The notes: generated by a model not told the origin, from the sequence alone. Positions 11,214 to 22,866 are shown, numbered from the stretch's first letter. The stretch is 64,000 bases of DNA from Musa acuminata AAA Group (GCF_036884655.1 NC_088331.1:18695501-18759500), one strand, 5' to 3'. Numbers and translations: made by a program.

Positions 11214-11842
11214 TCACGAACAAAATTGTAAATAAGGTGTTTGATGTAATGTTTGTATATATCTGTGTCTTTCGGTTTTGTTTATGCCTTGCACATGTAG
11301 AGGGCTTGCAGTAGGTTTGTCAACTTTATTTTAGTTGGATTTTGTGTTCATTTCAGGCTTGTAAACGTAAGTTGTATAGACTTATTGCGAAGAGGTGAAA
11401 TTGCCCAAAAACAAACCATCCAGACAGTCATTTTGGGGGTTTTTTAGCTCTATAGAGTGGTGTGGAGTGTCAGCCAGCACAACACTCGGGAACTACCCGG
11501 GTGGCACATGACTGGATGGGCCTTTGGGGTATTGTTTAGGGCTGGTTCGCTGTCTTGTTCCACAGCAGTGTCATATGGGCACTTGTGGAGACTTTTGGCC
11601 GCGACGGGCAACCTCGGACCCTTTGTAGCACGATTGTTTAGAGGTTTCGAAATCTATATTTGTAATTTGCATTATCTATCAAGTGTTTGCTGAAATGGTT
11701 ACTTGTGGGATCTCGAGTTAATCGCTTTCTCTAACCCATCTTCTCTTTTGCATATTATTGGGGATCAAAAGAGGTTTTGGGGAGATTGACCCTATTTGGA
11801 TGGACATGCAAGGGTGCTGTACGACTTAGTCAAATCTAAAGA
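11214..11842 (+). repeat. Diverged, rearranged LTR of family 1/2 type
   Basis: Begins TGTCACGAACAAAATTG like family 1 LTRs and ends near GGACATGCAAGGGTGCTG. Its middle (about 11440-11640) instead resembles family 2 LTR sequence (GGTGGCACATGACTGGATGG). The 3' terminus is eroded and no target repeat can be seen. This is either a recombinant or a separate LTR subfamily. Confidence 0.5.
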
Positions 11843-12101
11843 TTTTAATTTTGGTATGGGTGATACGTAACGGTCCGCCAGTAGACCGGTACACGGACCG
11901 CCCGCTATTGGGCGATACCATCGATTGGGGCTATTTTCGCCCCGTTACCGTCCTAAACTGGTCGTCACCACTCGCTATCGGGTGGTATTAACCGAGGGAG
12001 AAGAAAGAAGAGGGAGAATGATGGTATTAATCGAGGGAGAAGAAAGAAGAGGGAGAAGAAGAGGAGAACTTGGAGATCGGCGCTGCTCTCCCTCCTCGTC
12101 T
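11843..12101. mobile_element. CGGTACC-type MITE, left piece
   Basis: Contains GACCGGTACACGGACCGCCC-like palindromic runs and a GA-rich block, similar to the element at 47261-47885. It was interrupted at GTCT by the family 1 element and appears to resume at 18602. Confidence 0.45.
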
Positions 12102-13496
12102 TGTCACGGACAAAACTGTAAACAGGGTGTTTAATGTAATAGTCATGTATGTCCGTGTTTTTTGGTCAGTGATTTAAAAAGCGCTAGGCGCCAATAGGCA
12201 CTAAGGTCCAAAAACGCCCAAGGCGCTAGGCGCTCGCTCGAGCGAAGCGAGATGCTAAAATATAAAAATATATAATATAATTAATAAATATAATTATTTA
12301 AAAATTTAAATAAAAATATGCTATTAAATTAAGAAAATTAACAGTATTAAAATCAAAATAACATATTATTAATTTAATAACAGTATTAAAATCAAAATAA
12401 TATATTATTAATCTATTAACAGTATTGAAAATTAATAATTTCAAATAAACCTAATAATATTAACAGTATAAAGTATATTGTTAATTGTATACAGTATACT
12501 ATTAACAGTATACTGTATATACTATTAACAATATAAAGAAGGAGAAGAAGGAAGAGTGTAAGGGGTGCTGAATGAGAAAAGAGGAAGCGGCAGCGGTAGC
12601 GGGAGTGTAAGGAGGCAGCGGCAACGGGAGTGTAAGGAGGCAGCGGCAACAGGAGCAGGAGTGTAAGGAGGCAGCGACAGCCGGAGTGTAAGGAGGTAGC
12701 GACAGCGGGAGTGTAAGGAGGCAGCGGCAGCGGCGAGCAGCGACAGTGGGAGCAAGAGCGGGAGCAGGGAGCGGCGATAGCAACAGCGACAGCGGCGAGC
12801 AGCGGGATCGGGATCGGGAGCAGCAATGACAACGAGGGTTAGGGTTGGGTTGTCGCTGATATCGATTTTAGTTGGTTCGATTGAACCAACTAACCATTGG
12901 AGACCGAACCAGACCTAAAATCCTAGTTCGGTCACCTGGTTTAACCCAGGCGCTCGCCCGAAGCGCCCAGTGCCTGGGCTCGAGCGAGCGCCCAGGCAAC
13001 GCCTTTTTGAACCGCGCCACCTGGATGTTAAGCGAGGCGCTCGGGCCTCGCCTTGCCTCGCCCGAGCACCTAGGCGAGTGCTCGAGCGCCTTTTTAAATC
13101 ACTGCTTTTGGTTTATTCATGCTTTGTACAGCATGTGGAGGGATGGTCAAAGGCTTAACAACCTCATTTTAGTTGGGTTTGGTGGTCGTTTTAGACTTGT
13201 AAATAAAGTTCGTGTCATGTGAACACTTGTGAGAGATGTTCGGTCTATAGTGGACCATTTTGGATCCTCTGTTGTGCAACCGTTCAGAGCTTGTAAAAGT
13301 TTGTTTGTAATTTACATTGGCTATAAAGTGTTTTATGAAATGATTGCTTGTGACTCCCGAGTGAGACGTATTCTCTAACCCGTTTTCGCTTTTGTAGGTC
13401 CTAAAGGACCATAGGAGGTTTTAGGGAGGCTGACATTTGCGGACGGACACGCAAGGGTGCTGTACGACTTAGGCAAAACCAGTTAAGTTCGTGACA
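12102..13496 (+). repeat. 5' LTR of family 1 copy 2 (interrupted)
   Basis: Starts TGTCACGGAC and ends GTTCGTGACA. Removing the insert 12167-13104 and one 8-base target copy leaves 449 bases that match the 3' LTR. Confidence 0.82.
12167..13104 (+). mobile_element. hAT-type non-autonomous element, family A (copy 1)
   Basis: Terminal inverted repeats are CAGTGATTTAAAAA...TTTTTAAATCACTG. Flanking 8-base repeats are TTTTTGGT and CTTTTGGT (7 of 8). Layout: GC-rich end, AT-rich arm, GC-rich repeat core with many GCAGCG/GGAGTG units, then a GC-rich end of GGGCGAGCGCC-like palindromes. No transposase. The Ala/Arg- or Leu/Pro-rich ORFs over the core are compositional artefacts. Confidence 0.85.
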
Positions 13497-13921
13497 GATG
13501 GTATTAGAGCGGGAGAAGCACTTATAGAAACACTTGGCATGCAAACGTGGGGGACCTATCGAGGCTGTGTTGAGGGCAACCAGTACGTGCGACCGTTTGG
13601 GGGAGCGGGCATTTGAGATTGACATTCAGAGGAATAGCCAACCCTTCATGTTAGAGGCACTACGAGGACAAGCAAGCTGGGAAGAATGCGTAGCACACAA
13701 AGGTTGCGATGGTTGAGTTTGAGCTACGGCCCAACATTGGCAACCATACATGATGGTGCTCAAGGCAAGCGAGGCGCTTGGTAAAGGATGAGACCATGTA
13801 AGGTGGAATGGGTTGTTTAGCGACTGAAAGAGTTGTGCAAAGCTCACATTGGTGAGGGGAATTGCTAACTTGAAGAATTTGATACTTATGCAAAGGCTTG
13901 TATGCGAACGATGGAGTGTTT

Positions 13922-14702
13922 TGTCATGGACTTAGCTAGAATTGCCTAAGTCGTGAGGCACCCTTATGGCAAAGACGCGAACTTAGCTTGAGTTGCCTAA
14001 GTCGTGACGCACCCTTGCGCCAACTTCTCGGACTTAGCTGGCATTGCCTAAGTCATGAGGCATCCTTGCGACATATGCGTCCGCAAAGGTTTAGCCTAGT
14101 TGCAATCTCGTATAGGTCCCAAAGGACCTGTAAAACAGAAAGTTGATTAGATTGAAAACGAGTGACGAACAAGTCCCGACGTCTCGCGAAGAGGGAAGCT
14201 TTACAAGCAATTTAGTAAGCACCTTGAGTGCATAAGAGAAAAGAGAGAAAAGAGGAAAACAAGGACTTTGAAAGGTTGAATGAATATCTGCAAGTCCACA
14301 AACAGTTGCTCACCGGGTGCCAAGCGTGAAGGCAAGTTCCCGTCAAGAAAACGTGCGAACTTGTGAAGATTGTTCAACGCCCGACAATATACCGAAGCCG
14401 CATCCAATCTTGTGCCACCTGGGGGGGTTCTAGGGTGTTGAGATGGCTGACGTTTTGGGCATGGTAGCGGGCTGCAGAAAACAGCCCACAACACGCGAAA
14501 ACAGAGCCATTTTGGAGCTTTTTGGCCTGGCACGGTTAGCGGTTGCACGATAGTGCTGTAACCTGTTCGAATATGTATTTTTACAAGCAAAACACACAAA
14601 ACCAAGGCAAAACAGGCTGCTGTGTCTCTATTCAAGCATGCAAAAGTGACGAACGGTTCGTTGAATGAAGTTGTTGCGAGTGCGCAATGACCGTTCGTGA
14701 CA
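13922..14702 (-). repeat. 3' LTR of truncated chromovirus
   Basis: TGTCATGGAC...GTTCGTGACA, 781 bases, homologous to the solo LTR at 7756-8489. The inner side abuts the polypurine tract complement TTCTCCCCCACT. Confidence 0.85.
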
Positions 14703-14713
14703 TTCTCCCCCAC

Positions 14714-16893
14714 TTAAACTGTCGACGCCCTCATCGACGCTTGTTGGTAGTTGTTGATGATTGCTTCTTCATGTCGTAGGGCGTCTTCGGGCTCCCAACT
14801 AGTTTCAGTTCGGGGAAGCTTTCGCCACTTCACCAAGTACGCGGTCTGCTCAGCTCCATTGGGTAGCTTTATCTTGCGATCCGCATAATGGTTTCAACTC
14901 GCTTCTCATAGGAGGCTCTGGTGGGGGGTTGCAGAGTTGAAACACTTCGAGAAGTATCTTGCAGATCTGAGTGGTAGACTTTCAAGTTGCTGGCGTGAAA
15001 ATCATTGTGAATTTTGAGCCACACCAACCGCTATAACCTGTAGGAGACGTTGTCCACCCTACTGATAATTGGGAAAGACCCTTCATACTTGCGCACCAAT
15101 CCTTTGTGTACTTTTTCCTAAAGAATTAGAGTGATGCTGGTGGGAGCTTCACCAACACCAAATCGTCGACTTTGAACTCTTGCGGTCGCCTTCCCAAGTC
15201 GGCGCACTTAATCTTTTTGGCCGCCTTCGCCAAGTAAGCCCGCGCAATATCTGCATTTCGATGTCATTTTTTTGCAAAGTGATATGCTGACGGACTACTC
15301 CCAGTATATCCGATAGCCAAGGTGAGGAGTTGACGGTTGTTTTCCTGTAATGATCTCGAAGGGGCTCTTGTTGGACGTAGAGCTCCGCTGCAAGTTGTAG
15401 GAGAATTGGGCTATGTCCAACATCTTCACCTAATCTCGTTGGTTGGTACTCACGTAGTGCCGAAGATATTGCTCCAGGAGCGAGTTTATCCCTTCGGTTT
15501 GGCTATCCGTTTAGGGGGTGGAGGCTTGTGGAGATGTATAACTTAGATCCCAACAATTTGAATAGCTCGGTCCAGAATCGTCCTAGGAACTGAGCGTCTC
15601 GATCACTGATGATATTATGCTGGACTCCTGAATACTTCACCACATTCTTCATCATCAGCTTGGCCGCCTCTTTTGCTAAACAGTGTAGGGGTGCAGCAAT
15701 GAAAGTTACATACTTTGAAAATCGATCGACCACCACGAGTATCGATCCGAGTCCTTCTACTGCCGGCAAGCTTGATATAAAATCCAAGGAAATGCTCTCC
15801 CACGACCTTTCTAGTACGGGCAACGACTCCAAAAGTCCTACCGGCTTCCGTTGCTCCACCTTGTCTTGTTGGTAAGTGAGGCATGTTCGAACATATTCCT
15901 CCACATCAATACCCATCTTCGGCCAGTAGAAAGCCCTCTCCATGAGAGCCAAGGTTCTGTGAATGCCCGGATGTCCACAGCCCAAAGGGAATCGTGACAC
16001 TCTCTTAAGAGCTCACGCCTCAAATTGTCCACTCGAGGGACATAAATCCTATTCCCTTTTATGTAAACGAGTCCCTCTTGGACGCAAAATCGTCGTGCCT
16101 GATCTTATTTGATGAGCTGTATCAAGGTTACTGCTTGGGGATCACTGTACAGTCCATCCTTGATCCTTGAAAGGAAGTGGGAGTGCAACTGACTTGCTTG
16201 GCCTCGGCCCTCAAATTGTCGCCAAACTCGTAGATAGTGGACCACCGGTGTCATCTCCTTCTCGTGCACCAGATACCGCCACTCGGTCTCGTTGAGCTTG
16301 CGGCTGTCGGAGGCCACCGGATGACCCTCCTGCATGAGTACCCCAATAGTGAAGTCTAAAGCATTTGTATGGATTTCGAAGGGCTCCCCATAGTTCGGCA
16401 ATTTGAGCACCGGTTCTTCCAACACAACAGCCTTCAGATCTTGGAAAAAACTTCACATTTATCAGACCACCTCCAAGGTTGCTCCTTCTTTAGTAAGTCC
16501 GTCAGTGGAGTTGCATGCTTCGAATACCCTGTTATGAAGCGTCGATTGTAGTTGATGAAACCAAGGAAGGATCTCAGCTCTAGCACCTTCTTTGGAGTTC
16601 GCCATTCCGCAACAGCTTGCACCTTCGATTTGTCCATCCGAATGGAGCCATCACCGATTCGATGTCCCAAGAATAAGATCTCTGTTTGAGCAAAGTCGCA
16701 CTTCTCCCTTTTCACGAACAAAGTATTCTCCCTGAGAACCTTGAAAATTATCCGAAGGTGCTCGACGTGCTCCTCGAGCGTTTGGCTGTTGATGACAATA
16801 TTGTCCAAGTAGACGACCACGAACTTATCCAAATACTCTTTGAATAGTTGGTTCATAAGAGTGTAGAACGTGGCTGGAGCGTTGGCAGATCTA
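14714..16893 (-). pseudogene. Chromovirus pol remnant (RT, RNaseH, integrase, chromodomain)
   Basis: Polyprotein remnant for reverse transcription and chromatin-guided integration, broken by frameshifts. RT C-terminal part at 16434-16893 ([18 protein letters not shown]; the catalytic YLDD reads YLDN, a likely inactivating change, then [13 protein letters not shown]). RNaseH at about 16105-16425 (GVLMQEGHPVASDSRKLNET). Integrase at about 15503-16032, with the zinc-binding HPGIHRTL and RTCLTYQQDK (second metal cysteine of CLTC lost) and the core WESISLDFISSLP...SDRDAQFLGRFW. The chromodomain is next to the stop at 14714 (AYLVKWRKLPRTETSWEPED), where such domains bind methylated histone H3 tails. 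A dead copy. Confidence 0.85.
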
Positions 16894-18148
16894 TCGATCG
16901 CGAAGAGAGGGATGCAGATGTGAGGCGACTGATAGTAGGGCCATGGGCATGATAGCGCCATGGTACCGCAGAGGTGGGACTTTCGTGAAGTCATCGATCC
17001 CTTGCTCTCAAGGGGGGAGAGCGTTTGGTCGTGAAAGGGGTTGGGGAGGTGGAGAATGCAGAGGCAAACTTCAAGTACCGAGACAAGGTTGAAGGGCAGA
17101 GGCTAGGGAATTTTGTAAGATCGGTGTCAACGAGCTTCTCATCAAGATAGCCAGAAGTGGAGGACTTCGGGTTGGTGCAAGAGTGCATGACCAAGGAACG
17201 AAGCATGCAGTACGTGGTGCTGTACCTTTGCTACTCAGTGGAGTAGGTAGCTGGGTTGATGGAGAAGACGGTACAATCCCAGAGGCGACCAAAACTATTA
17301 GAGACTTACTTCAAGTTGGGGTGAAAACTTTCTGCATTCCAGATGTTCGATGGCATTGGGAAGGTGAATCATAGTAACTAACTCAACGCATGGAGTGTAA
17401 ATACTTCAAGTGTTTCAGAAGTGTGAGCAAAGAGCAGGCGAAGGCCAGTACTCAGCACAATCCGTGGAGTACAACCCTCGAGGAGGCGGGCGAAATCAAG
17501 TAACCTTTGCCTTCTCAACTCTTAAGAGAACGGGCGAAATCGAGTACCCTAATTCTTTTATCTATCCAATAGAGGAGCTTTTCCAAGGTTTAAAGACCCT
17601 TCGAAGAAATCTAATGGAAGACAATAGTTATCGAATCCTCACCAATGGTGATCAGTGCTACTGAGAGTAGATTATCCGCTTCATTTCCCAATAGAATGTC
17701 AATCGAAAGCGGAAGTGTTGCAAACCTACTTGGAAGTGACAACTAAGTGAAAGAAGAGTCGATGGACAAATTTTGTAGAGGAAGAACCTAAAAACTTCAA
17801 AAATTTCCGAGGCGATGCTCGTTAAAGCTCCAACAAGTATCCACCTAGTTCAAGAAGCATGAGACATTTGAGAGACTGACGCATAGTAAGGATGGTCTTT
17901 TCCTTCATCCGAAGGATCCGTAGGAACCAACAGTGATCAACACAACTCAGCCAACCCCACACTAAAGTTAGAGTCATTGGCCAGTTGAAACAGCATGACA
18001 GATCAAAAGTTCGACTACTCAACAACAGTGACAAAGAGCAGCTGAGAGCCAAGAGGCGCATTGTAGTTGAAGCAAAAGATTGAAGACTTAGCAACGGTGA
18101 GGAGGCAAAGGCTTTGATGAGGACGTCGAAGGAATAAGTTGGGGAGAA
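16894..18148 (+). other. Family 1 copy 2 internal region, right part
   Basis: From about 17120 it matches the minus-strand internal region of copy 1, including the end of the unrecognised ORF (about 17170-17249) and the decayed chromodomain scrap near 18030-18140. Bases 16894-17120 have no counterpart in copy 1; one + strand frame is open there ([19 protein letters not shown]) but I cannot assign it. Confidence 0.5.
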
Positions 18149-18597
18149 TGTTATGGACAAAACTGTAAACTAGGTGTCTAATGTAATGCCTATCTATGTC
18201 CGTATCTTTTGGTTTGTTCATGCTTTGCATAGCATGTAGAGGGACGGTCAAAGGCTTAACAGCCCCATTTTAGTTGGGTTTGGTGGTCGTTTTAGGCTTG
18301 TAAATAAAGGTTGTGTCATGTGAACACTTGTGAAAGATGTTCGGTCTGTAGTGGACCATTTTGGATCCTTTGTTGTGCAACCGTTCAGAGCTTGTAAAAG
18401 TCTGTTTGTAATTTGCATTGGCTATAAAGTGTTTTATGAAATAATTGCTTGTGGATCCCGAGTGAGATGTATTCTCTAACCCGTTTTCTCTTTTGTAGGT
18501 CCTAAGGGACCATAGGAGGTTTCGGGGATACTAACCTTTGTGGACGGACACGCAAGGGTGCCTCTCGACTTAGGCAAAACCGGCTAAGTCCGTGACA
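18149..18597 (+). repeat. 3' LTR of family 1 copy 2
   Basis: Starts TGTTATGGAC (mutated from TGTCACGGAC) directly after the polypurine tract and ends AAGTCCGTGACA. Confidence 0.85.
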
Positions 18598-18601
18598 GTC
18601 T

Positions 18602-18748
18602 ATCGGAGACTTCTCCTCATCCGCGTGGGGAGAGGAATCCTTAGTATCGCGGGGAGAAGAAACGGTTTCTTGTCCCCACCTTTTCCATGCGAGCAAAAAA
18701 GAGGCGACGTAGCCGAGGCGATGTCGTAGAAAACAATTTATTTTTTTA

Positions 18749-18801
<53 letters not shown>

Positions 18802-18970
18802 CGAGGTGACATTGCGTCGGTTTTTTGTCCGCGTGTGGGGAAGAAACCGAGGTTTCTTCTCCCCACACGCCAAAAAGGGCGACGAGGTAGTCGCCCTTTT
18901 ATTTTACTTATATATATATATATATATATGTATGTATATATATATAAATATATATATGTATATACATATA
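18602..18970. repeat. MITE right piece with hairpins and TA microsatellites
   Basis: Continuation of the element cut at 12101. It holds a TA repeat at about 18751-18800, an imperfect hairpin at about 18833-18867 (arms GTGTGGGGAAGAAAC and its complement), a second short hairpin with GGGCGAC arms near 18880, and TA/TATG repeats at about 18908-18970. Confidence 0.6.
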
Positions 18971-19625
18971 TGTCACGAACGATCGTCGCGCACCCGCAAT
19001 AACTTTGTTCAACGAACCATTTGTCGCTTTTACATCCATGTATAGATGCTTGACAGCATGTTTTGCCTTGGTTTTATTTGTTTTTGCTTGTAAAAATGCA
19101 TGTTCGAATAGGTTGTAGCGCTACAGTGCGACTGGTCACCGCGTCGGGCAAAACTGTCCCAAAATGGCTCTGTTTTCACGTACCACGACTTGTTTTCCAC
19201 AGACCGTAGCTGCATGCAAAATGTTAGCCATCTCAGCACTTTAGAACCCCTCGGGTGGCACAAGGCTGGAAGGGGCTTCGGTATAGTGTCAGATGTTGAA
19301 CAATCTTCATAAGTTCACACGTTAACTTGACGGGAACTTGCCTTCGCGCCCGGCACCCGATGAGCAATTGTTTGTGGACTTTTAACCGTTCGTTCTACCT
19401 TCTAAAGTCTTTGTTTTCTCCTTCTTCTCTTTTCTCTCTTGCACTCAAGGTGCTCGTTGAATTGTTTGTAAAGCTTCCCCCTTCACGAGACGTTGGGGCT
19501 TGTCCGTCGCTCGTTTTCAATCTAATCAACTTTTTGCTTTACAGGTCCTTTGGGATCTGTACAAGGTTACAACTCGGCTGACCCTTTGCGAACGAATATG
19601 TCGCAAGGGAGCCTCATAATTTAGG
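18971..19625 (+). repeat. 5' LTR of 3'-truncated chromovirus (partial)
   Basis: Complementary in orientation to the LTRs at 7756 and 13922 and homologous over most of their length. A repeated segment (CTGTACAAGGTTACAA at about 19557 and 19629) marks the deletion junction with gag. Confidence 0.75.
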
Positions 19626-22600
19626 GACCTGTACAAGGTTACAAGCTCAAAAGGTAAGTCCCTAAAACCTGGCTGGTACTTCTTGTGCGGAGGGCCGCAC
19701 ATAGTGAGGGAATGCCCACAGAAACAAGCACTCAATGCCTTAATAGCTTCAATCCATCCCCCCAAATTAGACAAGGGCAAGGCCGTCGCCCTCAATTCAA
19801 GTAGTTCAGAATCTAGTAGCGACGATGAGGAGTCGCAAGATCCTCGAATGGGAGCAATGCGTTTGTTGAATGCATTGCGGGGTCAAGTGGGAGAGAACAT
19901 GAAGGCAAAGCCATTGAAAGCAGAGAGTAGCGAGCTGATGTACGTGGACATTAAGCTCAATGGCCAAACAACCCGTGCAATGGTGGACACGAGCGTTACC
20001 TACAACTTTATTGCTTACCGAGAAGCAAAACGACTTGGGCTGATCTTGTAGAAGAACTCAAGTCGGATGAAGGCGGTGAACTCGGAGGCCATGCGGATCT
20101 CTTGGCTGGCAAAAGGAGTCCTCATCAAGATTAGAACATGGAGCAGGAGCACAAACATAATGGCGGTGCCATTGGACGACTTCAAAGTGATCCTCGGAAT
20201 GGAGTTAATGCACGCGACGAAGTTGGTGCTAATTCCATTCCTAAACTCCCTATGTATGATGGGAGGTGACGACCCCTGTGTGGTTCCCATCCTGCTCATC
20301 GTGGACTTGTTTGACCAACTGCGCAAAGCAAAGTATTTCTTCAAACTCGACCTTCGGTTAGCGTACTGGTAGGTGCGTATTACTAAAGGTGACGAAGCGA
20401 AGACTACTTGCATGACCAGGTTTGGAGTATTTGAGTTCTTGATGATGCCTTTCGGCTTAATCAATGCTCTGGTCACATTCTGCACTCTTATGAACCAACT
20501 ATTCAAGGAGTATTTGGATAAGTTTATGGTCGTCTACTTGGACGATATTATCGTCTATAGCCAAATGCTCGAGGAGCATGTCGAGCGCCTTCGAACAAGT
20601 TTCAAGGTTCTTAAGGAGAACACTTTGTTCGTGAAAAGGGAGAAGTGCTACCTTGCTCAGACGGAGATCTTATTCTTGGGGCATCGAATCGGTGATGGTT
20701 CCATTCGGATGGACAAATCAAAGGTGCAAGCTGTTGCGGAATGGCGAACTCCAAAGAAGGTGCCGGAGCTGAGATCCTTCCTTGGTTTCGTCAACTACTA
20801 TTGATGCTTCATAGTTGGGTATTTGAAGCGCGCAACTCTACTAACGGAGTTGTTGAAAGAGCAGCCTTGGAGATGGTCTGACAAATGTTAAGTTGCATTC
20901 CAAGATCTAAAGGCTGTTGTGTTAGAAGAACCAGTGCTCAAATTGCTGGACTATGGCAGCGATTTAAAAAGGTGCTCGGGCGCTCACCTAGGCGCTCGAG
21001 CGAGGCGAGGCGAGGCCCGAGCGCCTCGCTAATCTCCCAGGCGGTGCGCGCCACCTGGGCACTCGCCCGAGCCTAGGCGCTGGGCGCTTCGGGCGAGCGC
21101 CTGGGTTAACCAAGGCGACTGAACCAACTAAAACTACTGTAAGTGACAACCGAACCCTAACCCTCGCCGCTGCCGCTCCCGATCCTGATCCCGCTGCTCG
21201 TCGTTATCGCTGCTCGCAAATGCTGCCGTTGTCGCTGCTCGCAAACGCTGCCGCTGTTGCTGCTCGCGCCTCCCGCTGCTCGCCACTTCCGCTCCCGCTC
21301 CCGCTCCCGTTGCCGTTGCTCGCCGCTATCGCTGCTCGCAAACGCTGTTGCTGTCGCCGCTTGCGCCTCCCGTTGCTCGTCGCTCCTATGCCCGCTCCCG
21401 CTCCCGCTGCTCGTCGCTGTCGTTGCCGCTGTCATCGCTCGCCGCTGCAGCTGCCTCCTTACACTCCGCTACCGCTACCGCTTCCTCTTTTCTCAGTCAG
21501 CAGGCTCAGCACCCCCTTACATTTCCTTCTTCTCCTTTTGTTAACAGTATACAGTATACTGTATACTGTTAAATACTGTTAATATTGTTAAGTTTATTTG
21601 AAATTATTAATTTTCAATACTGTTAATATATTTTCTTAATTTAATAGCATATTTTAATTTAAAATTTTAAATAATTATATTTATTAATTATATTATATAT
21701 TTTTATATTTTAGCGTCTCGCTTCGCTCGGGCGAGCGCCTAGCGCCTCGGGCGTTTTTGGACCTTGGCACCTAGCGCTTTTTAAATCACTGGACTATGGG
21801 GAGCCCTTCGAAGTCCATACAAATGCTTTAGATTTCACTATTGGGGGAGTACTCAATCAGGAGGGTCATTTGATTGCCAACGAGAGCCGCAAGCTCAATG
21901 AGATCGAGCGGCGGTATTCGGTGCATGAGAAGGAGATGACAGCGGTGGTCCACTGTCTATGAGTTTGGCGGCACTACCTTTTCGGATCACGATTTGTGAT
22001 GAGGACGAACAACATCCCCAAGCAGTAACCCTAATGTAACTAATCAAAGAAGGCAAGACACGACGATTTAGGGTCCAGGAGGGACTCGTCTACACAAATG
22101 GGAATAGGGTTTATGTTCCTTGAGTGGACAATTTGTGGCGCAAACTCTTGAGAGAGTGTCACGATTCCCTTTGGGCAGGATATCTGGGCATTCACCGAAC
22201 ATTGGCCCTCGTGGAGAGGGCCTTCTACTGGCCGAAGATGGGGATTGATGTGGAGGAATATATTCGAACGTGCCTTACTTGCCAACAAGACAAGGTAGAG
22301 CAGCGGAAGCCGGTGGGACTTTTGGAGCCAATGCCCGTATCAAAAAGGTCGTGAGAGAGCATTTCCTTGGACTTCATATTAAGCTTGCCGGTAGTAGGGG
22401 GACTCGGATCGATATTTGTGGTGGTCGATCGATTTTCAAAGTATGTAACTTTCATTGCTGCACCCCTACACTATTTAGCAAAGGAGGCGGCCAAGCTGAT
22501 GATGAAGAATATGGTGAAGTATTTGGGAGTCCCGCACAATATCATCAGTGATCGAGACGCTTGGTTTCTGGGACGATTTTGGACCGAGCTATTCAAATTG

Positions 22601-22866
22601 TTGGGGTCTATGTTATATTTCTCCACAAGTCTCCACCCCCAGATGGATGGCCAAACCGTAAGGATAAACTCGCTTCTTGAGCAATATCTTCGGCACTACG
22701 TGAGTGCCAACCAACGAGATTGGGTGAAGCTGTTGGACATAGCCAAATTCTCCTACAACTTACAGCGGAGCTCTGCGTCCAACAAGAGCCCCATCAAGAT
22801 CATTACAGGACAACAACCGTCGAATCCTCACACCTTGGCTATCGGGTATACCGTCAACTCCTCACA
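19626..22866 (+). pseudogene. Chromovirus gag-pol remnant
   Basis: Gag zinc knuckle at about 19670-19725 reads YFLCGGPHIVREC, where the first cysteine of CX2CX4HX4C is lost. Protease near 19980 reads MVDTSVTYNF, so the catalytic DTG is DTS. RT resumes after an internal deletion near 20290 (KAKYFFKLDLRLAYW, stop) and keeps YLDDIIVYSQMLEEHVERL and RSFLGFVNYY. RNaseH pieces are on both sides of the hAT insert. Integrase at 22110-22866 keeps CLTCQQDK, VVVDRFSKY and NIISDRDAWFLG. Several frameshifts and stops; inactive. Confidence 0.83.
20957..21791 (-). mobile_element. hAT-type non-autonomous element, family A (copy 2)
   Basis: Ends CAGCGATTTAAAAA...TTTTTAAATCACTG with a perfect 8-base target duplication GACTATGG (20949-20956 and 21792-21799). 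835 bases, reverse orientation relative to copy 1. Removing it restores contiguous chromovirus RNaseH sequence, so the empty site is visible. Confidence 0.92.

Larger units (their letters stand above)
13922..16893 (-). mobile_element. 5'-truncated Ty3/gypsy chromovirus (family 2)
   Basis: On the minus strand the 3' LTR (13922-14702, 781 bases) is preceded by the polypurine tract AGTGGGGGAGAA and, in order, chromodomain, integrase, RNaseH and the C-terminal part of reverse transcriptase. The order RT-RNaseH-integrase-chromodomain defines a chromovirus. The 5' LTR, gag, protease and the N-terminal half of RT are missing; the break is near 16893. It was inserted into the internal region of family 1 copy 2. 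Confidence 0.85.
12102..18597 (+). mobile_element. Non-autonomous LTR retrotransposon (family 1, copy 2) with two nested insertions
   Basis: The 5' LTR (12102-13496) is split by a hAT-type element and is 449 bases long without it. The 3' LTR is 18149-18597, also 449 bases. The outer flanks carry the 4-base repeat GTCT (12098-12101, 18598-18601). The tRNA-iMet-type primer-binding site GATGGTATTAGAGCGGG follows the 5' LTR at 13497, and the polypurine tract AAGTTGGGGAGAA precedes the 3' LTR. The internal region is broken at 13922 by a truncated minus-strand chromovirus and resumes at about 16894-18148. No intact ORF remains. Confidence 0.82.
18971..22866 (+). mobile_element. 3'-truncated Ty3/gypsy chromovirus (family 2)
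   Basis: Begins with a family 2 LTR, TGTCACGAACGATCG, which runs to about 19625 and then jumps directly into the gag zinc-knuckle region, so the LTR end, primer-binding site and most of gag are deleted. Protease, RT, RNaseH and integrase follow on the + strand. The element stops abruptly at about 22866 without chromodomain, polypurine tract or 3' LTR. A hAT-type element splits RNaseH at 20957-21791. Confidence 0.82.

Noticed and set aside
13497..13512. tRNA gene
   Set aside because: The tRNA-like string is only a primer-binding site after an LTR; there is no cloverleaf. The same applies at about 4964-4982, 55542 and 52771.
13700..13920. Apparent host gene fragments in family 1 internal sequence
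   Set aside because: Frames are short and broken and I could not recognise a host protein, so no captured gene is claimed here.
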